The notes beneath the pieces are model-generated. The model searched no databases and was not told where the DNA came from. It saw only the letters and a program-made list of their open reading frames with translations. From JAAGZL01 sp050297535 (GTDB taxonomy: Bacteria > Pseudomonadota > Gammaproteobacteria > Chromatiales > Chromatiaceae), in assembly GCA_050297535.1 (NCBI GenBank), contig JBNKSV010000010.1, positions 1 through 64,000 of the forward strand: 64,000 nt of DNA, given 5' to 3'. Both the position numbers and the translations under genes were made by a program. This document shows positions 24,230-36,829 of the stretch, one piece after another. Positions within the stretch are counted from its first letter, which is position 1, and every line of letters begins with the position of its first letter.

Positions 24230-25099
24230 ATGCTATATCGCCAGAACCTATTGTTGGGCGCAATACTTATCGTGGCCTCTGAGGCCCTGTTTGCCTCTAT
24301 GGGTGCCTGCGTCAAACAGCTGTCTGTGAGCCTCCCCAACGAGATGGCGGTGTTCATGCGCAATATTTTTGGCATGATCCTGCTCTTGCCCCTGATCCTG
24401 CGCTCCCGCGCCTCTTTATTCCAATCCGACATCGTACATCTGCATCTGCTTAGGGCCGCAGCCGGTCTCTCCGCCATGTACTGTTTCTTCTACGCCCTGG
24501 GCAATCTGCCTCTGGCGGACGGCATGCTACTGAAGATGACCGCGCCGCTGTTCATGCCCCTGATTGCCTGGACCTGGCTGGGAGAGCGAGCCAGACGCCT
24601 TACCCTCATGGCGATACCGGTCGGTTTTATCGGGGTGGCCTTGATCATCTCACCTGATGGAGAATTTAACTGGATCGCCCTGATCGGACTACTGGGTGGC
24701 GCCCTGGCCGCCCTGGCCAAGGTCACGATCCGGAGACTGGGCCACAGCGAGCCAACCGTACGTGTAGTCAGTTACTTTGCCCTGCTCGCAACCCCGATAT
24801 CCGCCATCCCCCTGCTTTGGGCCTGGCAAACACCCAACCTGCACGAGATAGGGCTCGGCCTTCTAGTTGGTATCTTTGGAATCACCGGACAATTCCTACT
24901 CAGCCGCGGCTACGCGGTGGCATCGGCCACCAACGTAAGCCCCTTCACCTACTTCTCCGTCATCTTCGGGGCCAGTTACGGCTATCTATTCTGGGGCGAG
25001 ACCCTGAGCACCACCTTCGTCATCGGCGCCCTACTGATAGCCCTGGCCGGAGTCATGGCGATACGAGGCGGGCGAATGGATACAGATCAGGAGATTTAG
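24230..25099 (+). CDS. EamA-family (DMT superfamily) transporter
   Basis: 289 aa from the ATG at 24230; the frame is open further upstream, but the transporter part begins here. Ten membrane segments in two EamA halves of about 140 aa each, with an inner-membrane exporter fold. The second half has the GITGQFLLSRGYAVASATNVSPFTYFSVIFG signature region (about residues 215-245) of RhtA/YdcZ-like metabolite exporters. Substrate unknown, possibly amino acids or nucleobases. Followed by a weak terminator and metH, so metH is likely transcribed separately. Confidence 0.88.
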   Translation: MLYRQNLLLGAILIVASEALFASMGACVKQLSVSLPNEMAVFMRNIFGMILLLPLILRSRASLFQSDIVHLHLLRAAAGLSAMYCFFYALGNLPLADGMLLKMTAPLFMPLIAWTWLGERARRLTLMAIPVGFIGVALIISPDGEFNWIALIGLLGGALAALAKVTIRRLGHSEPTVRVVSYFALLATPISAIPLLWAWQTPNLHEIGLGLLVGIFGITGQFLLSRGYAVASATNVSPFTYFSVIFGASYGYLFWGETLSTTFVIGALLIALAGVMAIRGGRMDTDQEI

Positions 25100-25129
25100 A
25101 TAAGTAACCAGGTACTAGTTACGCGACAA

Positions 25130-25160
25130 CCGCAAACCATCTATAATTGCGGCCTTTTTT
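25130..25160 (+). terminator. Weak intrinsic terminator between the EamA gene and metH
   Basis: Six-bp stem CCGCAA (25130-25135) with TTGCGG (25147-25152), an AT-rich loop and six Ts to 25160. The T-run lies 17 bases before the metH ATG, so metH's own transcript must begin close to or within it. There is no room for a cobalamin riboswitch. Confidence 0.5.
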
Positions 25161-25176
25161 GCTTTAGAGTCACAGC

Positions 25177-28887
<3,711 letters not shown>

Positions 28888-29193
28888 ATTTTATGCGGAA
28901 TCCTGGCAGGACCTGGGCATTCAGGCCCAGGTCTTGTCCAAATTCCCAGATCAACATCCCAAGCAATACAGATTAACTTCTTTAATTTCAATCAGATATA
29001 CGGAACACCGCCGGAATATCTGCCCTCTCCGTGCCATCCAGATACGACCTCATCCCCATAAATAAATCTACACCAGCCCTAAGATTTTTATTGTGTTATC
29101 CAATGCTGAGTATAGGTATGCTCTAAGGCTAGGCATGCTCATAGATAATATTCTTAAAAACTAATAATAGATTTACTTACGGAGGAGCTTTAA
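28888..29193. other. 306-base gap between metH and the fumarate reductase operon
   Basis: Holds no convincing gene. A nine-bp hairpin GACCTGGGC (28910-28918) with GCCCAGGTC (28925-28933) lies 22 bases after metH and is probably its terminator, though only TTG follows. The rest is AT-rich. A candidate promoter lies in 29090-29160 (TTGTGT, then TATAGG and GATAAT-like boxes), but the spacing is ambiguous. A strong GGAGGAG SD at 29181-29187 serves the next gene. Confidence 0.5.
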
Positions 29194-30885
29194 ATGCTGA
29201 CATACGACATCCTGATAATAGGATCCGGGGGCGCAGGTCTATACGCTGCTCTTGAGTCACGCACGGAGGAGAACCTGCAGGTTGGGGTCCTTACCAAGGT
29301 CTACCCCACCAGGTCCCATACCGGCGCTGCCCAAGGCGGGGTAAATGCCGCCTTGGCCAACCTAGACAAAACCGACACAGTGCGTGACCACTGGTTCGAC
29401 ACCATCAAGGGTTCAGACTATCTGGCCGACCAGGACGCGGCCGAGATAATGACCAGAGAAGCCCCTTTGGTGGTGCGCGAGATGGAGCACTGGGGCTGCC
29501 CCTTCTCTCGTACCGATGAAGGCAAGATTGCGCAACGCCCGTTCGGCGGCGCCTCCAAGCCCCGCGCCTGTTACTCCGCTGACAAGGTGGGACACGTGAT
29601 GCTGCATACCCTATATGAACAAGGTATCCGCAACGGGGTGAATTTTCTCAACGAGTGGATGGTGCTGTCCCTGCTGCACAACGGCGAGCGTTGTCAGGGG
29701 GTTACCGCCCTGGATATCCAGACCGGTCGCATTCACACCATCCAGGCCAAGGCCGTAATCCTGGCCACCGGCGGACATGGCCGTATCTACTGGACCCGCA
29801 CCTCCAACGCCCTGGGCAATACCGGCGACGGCACCGCCATCGCCTACCGCGCCGGGCTGCCTGTGAAGGATATGGAGTTCATCCAGTTCCATCCCACCGG
29901 GTTGCGCCGTACCGGCATCCTGGTTTCCGAAGGAGCCCGTGGTGAGGGTGGTTATCTCCTGAACGGTATCGGCGAACGCTTTATGAGCCGCTATGCCCCG
30001 GAAAAGATGGAGCTCGGCCCCCGCGACCTGGTATCCCGCTCTATCGAGACCGAGGTACGTGAAGGCCGCGGCGGACCGGAGGGAGAGGTATTCCTGGACC
30101 TGACCCATCTGGGAGAGGAGCGCATCAACGAGCGCCTGCCCCAGATCCGGGAACTCTGCATCGAATTCGAGGGCGTGGACCCGGTATCGGAATACATCCC
30201 GATCAAACCCACCGCCCACTACTCCATGGGCGGCATCCATACCAACCTGAACGGCCTGACTCCTATCGAAGGGGTTTACGCCGCAGGCGAGGCCGGTTGC
30301 GTATCGGTACACGGCGCCAACCGCTTGGGCGGCAACTCTCTCCTGGACATCCTGGTCTTCGGACGCCGCGCCGGACGCCACGCAATGGAATATGCCAGGG
30401 GCGTCGGCTTCGAGCAGGTCACCGACGAACAGGCCCAGGCAGATGAGAAGATGATCGCCAAGATGCTAGAGGGAGACAGCGAGATAACCATCCCGAACAT
30501 CCGTCGCGCCATGGGGCACTTGATGGCGGAAAAGGTCGGGGTTTATCGCAACGAAAAGGATCTCCGCGAGGCCGAGGCGGAACTTGCAGACCTGCAGGAA
30601 AAGTTCAAAAACGTGCATATCGGCGACAAGACCAAGGAATTCAATACCGCCCTGGTCTCTGCCTTGGAACTGAAGAACATGCTGGACCTGGCCCAGGTAG
30701 TCACGGCCGGCGCCCTGGCACGCACCGAGTCCCGTGGGGCGCACTGGCGCGAAGATCATCCGCAACGCGATGACGAGAGCTGGCTGCAGCACACCATGGC
30801 GGTACAGGGTAGTGATGGAAAACCGGAACTAGAGTTCACCCCGGTCACCATCACCGAGTTCAAACCTGAAGCACGTACTTACTGA
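29194..30885 (+). CDS. Fumarate reductase/succinate dehydrogenase flavoprotein subunit
   Basis: 563 aa FAD enzyme subunit that interconverts fumarate and succinate. FAD-binding GSGGAGL (10-16); RSHTGAAQGG with the His for covalent FAD at residue 42; substrate-binding QFHPTGL and EGARGEGGYLLN (about 231-257); active-site base region PTAHYSMGGIHT and HGANRLGGNSLLD (about 370-382) with Arg. Sequence alone does not fix direction. Partner genes: FeS subunit 10 bases later, then a CCG-domain subunit rather than cytochrome-b anchors, as in SdhABE/MfrABE-type enzymes. With acl, icd and PFOR in the window, a reductive role is plausible. Confidence 0.93.
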   Translation: MLTYDILIIGSGGAGLYAALESRTEENLQVGVLTKVYPTRSHTGAAQGGVNAALANLDKTDTVRDHWFDTIKGSDYLADQDAAEIMTREAPLVVREMEHWGCPFSRTDEGKIAQRPFGGASKPRACYSADKVGHVMLHTLYEQGIRNGVNFLNEWMVLSLLHNGERCQGVTALDIQTGRIHTIQAKAVILATGGHGRIYWTRTSNALGNTGDGTAIAYRAGLPVKDMEFIQFHPTGLRRTGILVSEGARGEGGYLLNGIGERFMSRYAPEKMELGPRDLVSRSIETEVREGRGGPEGEVFLDLTHLGEERINERLPQIRELCIEFEGVDPVSEYIPIKPTAHYSMGGIHTNLNGLTPIEGVYAAGEAGCVSVHGANRLGGNSLLDILVFGRRAGRHAMEYARGVGFEQVTDEQAQADEKMIAKMLEGDSEITIPNIRRAMGHLMAEKVGVYRNEKDLREAEAELADLQEKFKNVHIGDKTKEFNTALVSALELKNMLDLAQVVTAGALARTESRGAHWREDHPQRDDESWLQHTMAVQGSDGKPELEFTPVTITEFKPEARTY

Positions 30886-30895
30886 GGATATTGGC

Positions 30896-31906
30896 ATGAT
30901 TGATAAAATCTCACCCGATCGTAAGTCGATTTTGGCCAATATACGCATCCAGCGTTTTATCCCTGGCCGTGACAAATCACCCTACTACGACAACTTCAAG
31001 ATCAATGTAGAAACCGGCATGACGGTACTGGAGGCCCTGCGTCTGATAAAGAACACCCAGGACCCATCCCTTACCTTCCGCTCCTTTTGCCGCTCCAAGA
31101 TCTGCGGTTCCTGTTCGGTACGCATCAATAACAAGCCGGTATTGGCCTGCAGCACCCAGCTGCTGCCTATCCTGGAGGACTTCAAGCAGGAGTCGGTAGT
31201 GATCCAGCCGCTGAAAAATATGCCGTTGGTGCGCGACCTGGTAGTGGACCTGGACCCGGTAATCGAGAAGCTCTCCAAGATGCACCCTTACATCATGGAA
31301 AACAAAGAGCGCATCCCCGAGACCCTGGAGCAGGAGTCTTTGATGTCGAAGAAGGAGTTTGCCCGTTTCGACTACATAACCGATTGTATCCTGTGCGGCT
31401 CTTGCTATGCCGCCTGCTCTGCGGTGTTTGCGGACCGCAACTACGCCGGACCCCTCACCCTGGGCAAGGCCTATCGCTTCTCTGCCGACGTGCGGGACGC
31501 CTTCAAGGGCGAGCGCATGCAGGCGGCGGTGGATCAGGGGCTATGGTCCTGCGCCCAGTGCCGCAAATGTATCAACGTCTGTCCGAAAGACACCCGCCCG
31601 GCCATCTCTATCCAGCGCCTGCGTAAGATGTCTATAGATGATGGTATCCATGACACCAAGGGTTCGCGCCGCGCCAAGGCCTATACCGATGACGTATCCC
31701 GTTATGGTCAGGTCAACAAACCCATGCTGCCGGTTATCGTAAACGGACCAAAGGGCTGGGCCGCGGTTGAGGCTGCGGACAACTTCCTGAAAAAGCACGG
31801 CATGGAGCCTGAGCGTCAGGTCTGCTTCTTACAGGGGCAGGACAGCGCCCAGAAAATATATAACAAGGTGAAAGAGCTTGAGTCCAATGGGGAGAGCAAG
31901 ACATGA
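30896..31906 (+). CDS. Fumarate reductase/succinate dehydrogenase iron-sulfur subunit
   Basis: 336 aa, longer than the usual 240 by a C-terminal extension of about 80 aa with no cluster motif. N-terminal 2Fe-2S ferredoxin domain: CRSKICGSCSV and the later Cys of LACSTQ (about 63-85). Then CILCGSCYAACS (about 164-175) and CAQCRKCINVCPKD (about 221-234) for the two other clusters. It passes electrons between FAD and the CCG subunit. Its stop overlaps the next start as ATGA. The length and the CCG partner fit the heterodisulfide-reductase-like class. Confidence 0.92.
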   Translation: MIDKISPDRKSILANIRIQRFIPGRDKSPYYDNFKINVETGMTVLEALRLIKNTQDPSLTFRSFCRSKICGSCSVRINNKPVLACSTQLLPILEDFKQESVVIQPLKNMPLVRDLVVDLDPVIEKLSKMHPYIMENKERIPETLEQESLMSKKEFARFDYITDCILCGSCYAACSAVFADRNYAGPLTLGKAYRFSADVRDAFKGERMQAAVDQGLWSCAQCRKCINVCPKDTRPAISIQRLRKMSIDDGIHDTKGSRRAKAYTDDVSRYGQVNKPMLPVIVNGPKGWAAVEAADNFLKKHGMEPERQVCFLQGQDSAQKIYNKVKELESNGESKT

Positions 31907-32778
31907 ATAACGGTAAACTGCACTACGGCTTCTACTCTGGATGCTGTTTCCAGGGGGCTGACGCCCGTTTCTTTGAAATACTGCAAGATGTCTTTGAAAA
32001 GTTAGATGTCGAACTGCATCTGATTGATGAGGCGGTCTGCTGCGGCTCCGGGGTAATTGAGGAGAGATCAGAGCTGACCTCCCTTGCAATAAACGCCAAG
32101 AACATGGCCCACGCCGAAGCGATGGGGATGCCGCTGTACACCCCATGCTCCACCTGCTTCAACGTAATCTCAAACGCCCAGAAACGCTTGGCGGAAGACC
32201 CGGCGTTACTCCGGCAGGTAAACGAGATTCTGGCGGAGCAGGGTCTGGAATACAAAGGTACATGCCAGATCACCCATACCCTGTGGGTGATCGCCCAGGA
32301 CGTGGGTCTGGACAAACTCAAACAGGCAATCTCCAACCCGCTAAACGGCCTGCGTGTAGCATCTTATTATGGCTGCCACACCAGGAATCCGGCAGATATC
32401 CAGGGCTATGAATCATCCAACAACCCTACCTCTCTGGAAGATATCCTGCGGGTGCTGGGCGTGGATGTTATCGACTATGAAAGCAAGGATGACTGCTGCG
32501 GATACCACCTGGCCTGGCCCAACAATGAACTCAACATGAAGATGACCAGTAACGTTCTGTCCGGTGCCCACAAAAAGGATGTGGACTTGCTGGTGACCTC
32601 ATGTCCACTCTGTTTCAAGAGTATGGATGGCTCCCAGGCCAAGGCCCTGGCTCAGACCGGCAAGAACTTTCAGTTACCAGTACTGTACCTACCGGAACTG
32701 GTAGGCCTGGCATGTGGCATGTCCGCGCAGGATATGAAGCTTCAGTTTCACGGGGTGCCGGTAAACATCCGATTATAA
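31903..32778 (+). CDS. CCG-domain (HdrB/SdhE-like) subunit of fumarate reductase
   Basis: 291 aa. Two cysteine-rich CCG domains, both complete: first YSGCC (about 8-12), AVCCGSG (about 45-51) and TPCSTC (about 82-87); second YYGCH (about 154-158), DDCCGYH (about 201-207) and TSCPLC (about 233-238). In HdrB such motifs bind noncubane 4Fe-4S clusters. This subunit replaces membrane cytochrome b anchors in class E succinate:quinone oxidoreductases (methylmenaquinol or thiol fumarate reductases). No membrane helix is seen, so the complex is soluble or peripherally bound. The electron donor could be quinol, thiols or a low-potential carrier; which one is open. Confidence 0.9.
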   Translation: MNNGKLHYGFYSGCCFQGADARFFEILQDVFEKLDVELHLIDEAVCCGSGVIEERSELTSLAINAKNMAHAEAMGMPLYTPCSTCFNVISNAQKRLAEDPALLRQVNEILAEQGLEYKGTCQITHTLWVIAQDVGLDKLKQAISNPLNGLRVASYYGCHTRNPADIQGYESSNNPTSLEDILRVLGVDVIDYESKDDCCGYHLAWPNNELNMKMTSNVLSGAHKKDVDLLVTSCPLCFKSMDGSQAKALAQTGKNFQLPVLYLPELVGLACGMSAQDMKLQFHGVPVNIRL

Positions 32779-32827
32779 ACACAACGACAGCCACCTTAAT
32801 GGCTGAATAAAAAACAAGGAGGAGAGT

Positions 32828-33088
32828 ATGATGATTAACGACGTATTGCGTAATGATTCGCACGAGAGATTTACCGGGATGCGCCTTATTGAGAACCCGG
32901 AAATTCCGGAAAAGGCGCCGAAGATTCAACTCAGTGATGCCGTTGAAGTATCGCCGCAATTTCGCCAGGAGTACGATGCCTGGCTGCTGGAACGGTTTGG
33001 CTCAAATCGCGTCGTATGTGTTATCGACGGAAAGATGATAGTAAATCCCGTAAACGCTGCCATGCTCTCCAAGCATAAGTGCCCTTAA
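32828..33088 (+). CDS. Small hypothetical protein after the fumarate reductase genes
   Basis: 86 aa, preceded by a near-perfect AAGGAGGAGAG SD, so translation is likely strong. No Cys pairs except one Cys near the end (HKCP) and one in VVCVIDGK, no membrane segment, no signal peptide. It lies 49 bases after the CCG subunit and before a shared terminator, so it is the last gene of that operon. I do not recognise it. A small accessory or assembly factor is possible but unsupported. Confidence 0.65.
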   Translation: MMINDVLRNDSHERFTGMRLIENPEIPEKAPKIQLSDAVEVSPQFRQEYDAWLLERFGSNRVVCVIDGKMIVNPVNAAMLSKHKCP

Positions 33089-33091
33089 GGA

Positions 33092-33134
33092 CAAAAGGAC
33101 GGCGGTTTAGTTAATCTAACCCGCCGTCCTTTTG
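33092..33134. terminator. Bidirectional terminator
   Basis: Left arm CAAAAGGACGGCGGTTTAG (33092-33110) and right arm CTAACCCGCCGTCCTTTTG (33116-33134) pair over 19 bp with one G-T, loop TTAAT. A-rich and T-rich ends on both arms suit both the plus-strand fumarate reductase operon and the convergent secreted-protein gene. Confidence 0.85.
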
Positions 33135-33152
33135 CCGCTCTAGCGTTAATGT

Positions 33153-34016
33153 CTATCTACGCAGATATTTGAAGCTTGCCTGCGGACGCCCCACAAAGCA
33201 GGAATTGTTGAATCCCTGTTGCTTGATTATCTGCAACGCCTTTCTTGCCTCACCCTCTTTACCACCAAAATCAAACATCCAGTGGCCTCCGTCTACAATC
33301 ATCCAGCTGCCATTTATATGTTTCACTTCGGTATTGGTGGCATTAAATCCAATGCAATCTTCGCCCGGCATGGCGCCAGCCGGAACTTGGTTGTTGTGCT
33401 TCATGTAGCTAAATGATGGGTGCGGACGCCCCACAAAACATGACTTGTTGAGACTATAGCGTTTGATTATCTGCAAGGATCTTATGGCCTCGTTTTTCTT
33501 GCCTCCGAAATCAAACAACCAGTGGCTGCCATCCACGATCTTCCAACTGCCGTTTATATGCTTGACCTTGGCGTTGGCGGTGCTGAATCCCACACAATCC
33601 TCGTTTATCACTGTAGGCGGATGCTGCGGCATAGGAGAGGGTGCAGGAGTTGGCGCCAGATTATAACCGACCCTGGTCCAGCGGGAACCACCGAAATCAC
33701 CGGTCTTATGTTGCACGACCAGAACATTTCCATTGTTTGTGATCCGCAGCCTGAGTATGCCGCGGCCCATCACATGGCCTTTGGGCACATCAACCCAGCG
33801 CCCGTCAATACTATCGCCATGGATCTCGGCCCAAAATACGTTGGACCAGGCCGGATTGGTCTTGGACTTTTCTCCATACCAACTGAGATGATTCCCAGTT
33901 TGTCTCAGGTAATAAACGCCGCCATCATCAGCACGCCAAACGCCGGTTAGGTCGGCCAATGCAGCAACCGGAAGGATCAAAAGCAAAAAAAATAGAGTGT
34001 GTATGCGCTTAAACAT
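33153..34016 (-). CDS. Secreted protein with duplicated 75-aa C-terminal domain
   Basis: 287 aa from the ATG at 34016, seven bases after AAGGGAG; another ATG six bases earlier crowds the SD. Signal peptide: FKRIHTLFFLLLILPVAALA, cleavage about residue 21. Then a domain with LTGVWRADDGGVYYLRQTGN and WAEIHGDSIDGRWVDVPKG (about 22-115), a Pro-rich linker, and two copies of a domain (about 138-208 and 218-287) with shared HINGSW-IVDG-HW-FDFGGK, LQIIK and CFVGRP motifs. The two Cys per copy probably form a disulfide. The DUF name for this domain is not known to me. Probably periplasmic or released; function unknown. Confidence 0.75.
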   Translation of the reverse strand: MFKRIHTLFFLLLILPVAALADLTGVWRADDGGVYYLRQTGNHLSWYGEKSKTNPAWSNVFWAEIHGDSIDGRWVDVPKGHVMGRGILRLRITNNGNVLVVQHKTGDFGGSRWTRVGYNLAPTPAPSPMPQHPPTVINEDCVGFSTANAKVKHINGSWKIVDGSHWLFDFGGKKNEAIRSLQIIKRYSLNKSCFVGRPHPSFSYMKHNNQVPAGAMPGEDCIGFNATNTEVKHINGSWMIVDGGHWMFDFGGKEGEARKALQIIKQQGFNNSCFVGRPQASFKYLRR

Positions 34017-34179
34017 TTCCATACTCCCTTAATGTTTGAATATTAAATGCAGACCATTTACTGCCATGATCCAGTTAATGTAGAAATCTGTTGCACCAAT
34101 CCTTGCCACAGATCTTCTGGCTGCTATTTTCTATTCTCTCGGCTGAATACTTCCTGAATACCTAAAAAAACATACGCCT

Positions 34180-35244
34180 CTAGTTGTGATAGGGAACACT
34201 CAACTCATGCACCGCATCCACCATGACCCGCGCATTCTCCGGATCCACAGTCGGATGGATTCCATGACCAAGATTAAACACATGGCCAGGACCACGCCCA
34301 TAGCTGTTCAGCACCCGGCCCACCTCTTCGCGGATGCGCTCCGGTGATGAATAGAGGATGCATGGATCCATGTTGCCCTGGAGCGCCACTTTATCCTGTA
34401 CCTGAACACGCGCATCAGACAGATCGGTGGTCCAATCTACGCCCAGGGCGTCACAGCCGGTCGCGGCCATCTGTTTCAGCCACTGACCGCCATTCTTGGT
34501 AAACAGGATCACCGGCACCTTACGGCCTTCGCTCTCGCGGGTCAGACCGCCAATGATCCGCTCCATATACGCGAGAGAGAATATCTCATAATCGCGCGGA
34601 CTCAGGATGCCGCCCCAGGTATCGAAGATCATCACCGCCTGGGCGCCGGCCGCGATCTGGCCATTAAGATAGCTGGTGACTGAGTCCGCCAATTTACCCA
34701 GGAGCATGTGCATAAGGTCGGGACGGTCAAACATCATGCCTTTGACCTTGGCGAAGTTCTTGGTAGTGCCACCCTCTACCATGTAGGTGGACAAAGTCCA
34801 GGGGCTGCCGGAAAACCCAATCAACGGCACCCGTCCGTCCAGCTCCCTACGGATAGTGCGCACGGCATCCATCACATAGCCCAGATCGTCTTCCGGATCA
34901 GGTACACCCAAGGCCACAACCGCCGCCTCATCCTGCACCGGATTCTTAAAACATGGCCCTTCCCCCTCGCTGAAATAGAGGCCGAGACCCATGGCGTCGG
35001 GGATGGTAAGAATATCTGAAAACAGGATGGCCGCATCCAGGGAGAAGCGGTCCAGGGGTTGGATGGTGACCTCACAGGCCAGATCGGGGTTTTGGCACAG
35101 GCTTATAAAGTCTCCCGCCTTGGCGCGAGTATCCCGGTACTCAGGGAGATAGCGGCCGGCTTGGCGCATCATCCATACCGGGGTCATGTCCACAGGTTCG
35201 CGCAGCAAGGCGCGCAGGAAACGGTCGTTTTTTAATTCACCCAC
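34180..35244 (-). CDS. hemE: Uroporphyrinogen decarboxylase
   Basis: 354 aa. Decarboxylates uroporphyrinogen III to coproporphyrinogen III in heme synthesis. PVWMMRQAGRYLPEYR (about 22-37) is the substrate-binding signature with its Arg pair, FSDILTIPDAMG holds the catalytic Asp, and GFSGSPWTLSTYM (about 144-156) is the second signature. Starts with GTG seven bases after AAGGA. Placed between the secreted protein and gltD on the minus strand. Confidence 0.97.
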   Translation of the reverse strand: MGELKNDRFLRALLREPVDMTPVWMMRQAGRYLPEYRDTRAKAGDFISLCQNPDLACEVTIQPLDRFSLDAAILFSDILTIPDAMGLGLYFSEGEGPCFKNPVQDEAAVVALGVPDPEDDLGYVMDAVRTIRRELDGRVPLIGFSGSPWTLSTYMVEGGTTKNFAKVKGMMFDRPDLMHMLLGKLADSVTSYLNGQIAAGAQAVMIFDTWGGILSPRDYEIFSLAYMERIIGGLTRESEGRKVPVILFTKNGGQWLKQMAATGCDALGVDWTTDLSDARVQVQDKVALQGNMDPCILYSSPERIREEVGRVLNSYGRGPGHVFNLGHGIHPTVDPENARVMVDAVHELSVPYHN

Positions 35245-35337
35245 AGGAAAATCCTTACTTAGTAATACTTAATTTCAGTGTAAGGAATTGTACACGGAAA
35301 AGCCGTAAGGCTCATTGAAATCTGCGGCGCCTAGCAA

Positions 35338-35369
35338 ACAGGATGCAGGACGGCCGTCCTACATCCTGT
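35338..35369 (-). terminator. Hairpin downstream of gltD
   Basis: ACAGGATGCAGGACGG (35338-35353) with CCGTCCTACATCCTGT (35354-35369): 16 bp inverted repeat, one mismatch, seven bases past the gltD stop on the minus strand. No T-run, so termination may be Rho-assisted. Confidence 0.6.
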
Positions 35370-35375
35370 AGCGAT

Positions 35376-36827
35376 TTATCGTGGCAGTTGGCTGCTACCC
35401 ATCAAATATGCATCTACCGCATGGGCGCACTGGCGTCCTTCACGGATGGCCCACACCACCAGGGACTGGCCCCGGCGCATATCGCCCGCGGCAAAGACTC
35501 CGTCCACAGAGGTCTTGTATGCCTCGGAACCTTCGGTGCCACCTTTGACGTTACCGCGGCCATCCAGGCTGACCCCCAGCTGCTGCAGCATGCCCTCATG
35601 CACCGGATGCAGGAAGCCCATGGCCAGGGTCGCCAGTTCCGCCTTCAGTTCAAATTCGGAACCCTCAACCTCAGACATCTTCCAGTTCCCGGACTCATCC
35701 TGATTCCACTCCACCTTGGCGCAGAGTATGCCGGTGAGCTTACCGTTCTCCCCCAGGAATTTTTTGGTGGTAACGGACCACATGCGTTCGCAACCTTCTT
35801 CATGGGACGAAGAGGTACGCAGCTTATTGGGCCAATTGGGCCAGGTCAGCTCCTTGTTCTCTTTCTCCGGCGGCTTGGGAAGGATCTCAAGCTGGGTCAC
35901 GGAGAGGGCGCCATGCCGGGTGGAGGTACCGATACAGTCGGACCCGGTATCACCACCGCCGATCACCACCACGTTCTTGCCCTTGGCGGAGATGAAATCT
36001 TCTTCCGGGATCTCGTCTCCCTGCACCCGTCGGCTGTTGGTGCGTAGAAAGTCCATTGCAAAATAGACACCTTCCAGTTCCCGGCCCGGGATGGGGAGAT
36101 CGCGTGGCTGTTCCGAACCACCGGTAAGGACCACGGCATCAAACTCTTCCTGCAATTTGTCTGCAGTTATATCCACGCCCACATGGGTGTTGGGGCGGAA
36201 CTCCACCCCTTCGGTCGCCATCTGACTCATGCGCCGGTCGATCACCTTCTTGTCCAGCTTAAAGTCGGGTATGCCATAACGCATTAGGCCACCGATGCGG
36301 TTATTCTTCTCAAACAACACCACACTATGACCGGCACGGGCCAACTGCTGGGAACAGGCCAGCCCAGAAGGACCGGAACCTACTACCGCTACCCTCTTCC
36401 CGGTCTTATGGGTGGGGATCTCAGGCCTGATCCAACCCTCGGCCCAAGCCTTTTCGATGATGGCGTGCTCTATGGTCTTGATGGTGACCGGCATATCCTC
36501 AAGGTTTAGGGTGCAGGCCTCCTGGCATGGGGCGGGACAGATACGCCCAGTGAACTCAGGAAAATTGTTGGTGCTGTGCAGCACCTCAATGGCACGCTTC
36601 CAGTCCCCTCTATAGACCAGGTCGTTCCAGTCCGGGATGATGTTATTCACCGGACAGGCGTTATGACAGAAGGGGATGCCGCAATCCATGCAACGGGCGC
36701 CCTGCAGGGTCAGAACATCCTCGGTGAGCGGGAGCATGAACTCCTGATAGTTGTTAATCCGATCTGAGACCGGCGCATAGACGCGATCCTGGCGTGGATA
36801 CTCCATGAAACCTGTTGGCTTACCCAT
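35376..36827 (-). CDS. gltD: Glutamate synthase small subunit (NADPH)
   Basis: 483 aa flavoprotein that feeds NADPH electrons to GltB. N-terminal cluster-binding Cys: ARCMDCGIPFCHNACPVNN (about 40-58) and RICPAPCQEACT (about 94-105). FAD site VAVVGSGPSGLACSQQLARAG (about residues 148-168) and NADPH site VVVIGGGDTGSDCIG (about 285-299). Two bases separate it from gltB upstream. With 2-oxoglutarate from the reductive cycle it assimilates ammonia through glutamine. Confidence 0.96.
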   Translation of the reverse strand: MGKPTGFMEYPRQDRVYAPVSDRINNYQEFMLPLTEDVLTLQGARCMDCGIPFCHNACPVNNIIPDWNDLVYRGDWKRAIEVLHSTNNFPEFTGRICPAPCQEACTLNLEDMPVTIKTIEHAIIEKAWAEGWIRPEIPTHKTGKRVAVVGSGPSGLACSQQLARAGHSVVLFEKNNRIGGLMRYGIPDFKLDKKVIDRRMSQMATEGVEFRPNTHVGVDITADKLQEEFDAVVLTGGSEQPRDLPIPGRELEGVYFAMDFLRTNSRRVQGDEIPEEDFISAKGKNVVVIGGGDTGSDCIGTSTRHGALSVTQLEILPKPPEKENKELTWPNWPNKLRTSSSHEEGCERMWSVTTKKFLGENGKLTGILCAKVEWNQDESGNWKMSEVEGSEFELKAELATLAMGFLHPVHEGMLQQLGVSLDGRGNVKGGTEGSEAYKTSVDGVFAAGDMRRGQSLVVWAIREGRQCAHAVDAYLMGSSQLPR

Positions 36828-36829
36828 GA

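Noticed and set aside
25100..25176. Cobalamin riboswitch upstream of metH
   Set aside because: Only 77 bases lie between the EamA gene and metH, too short for the aptamer, and no B12 box was seen.
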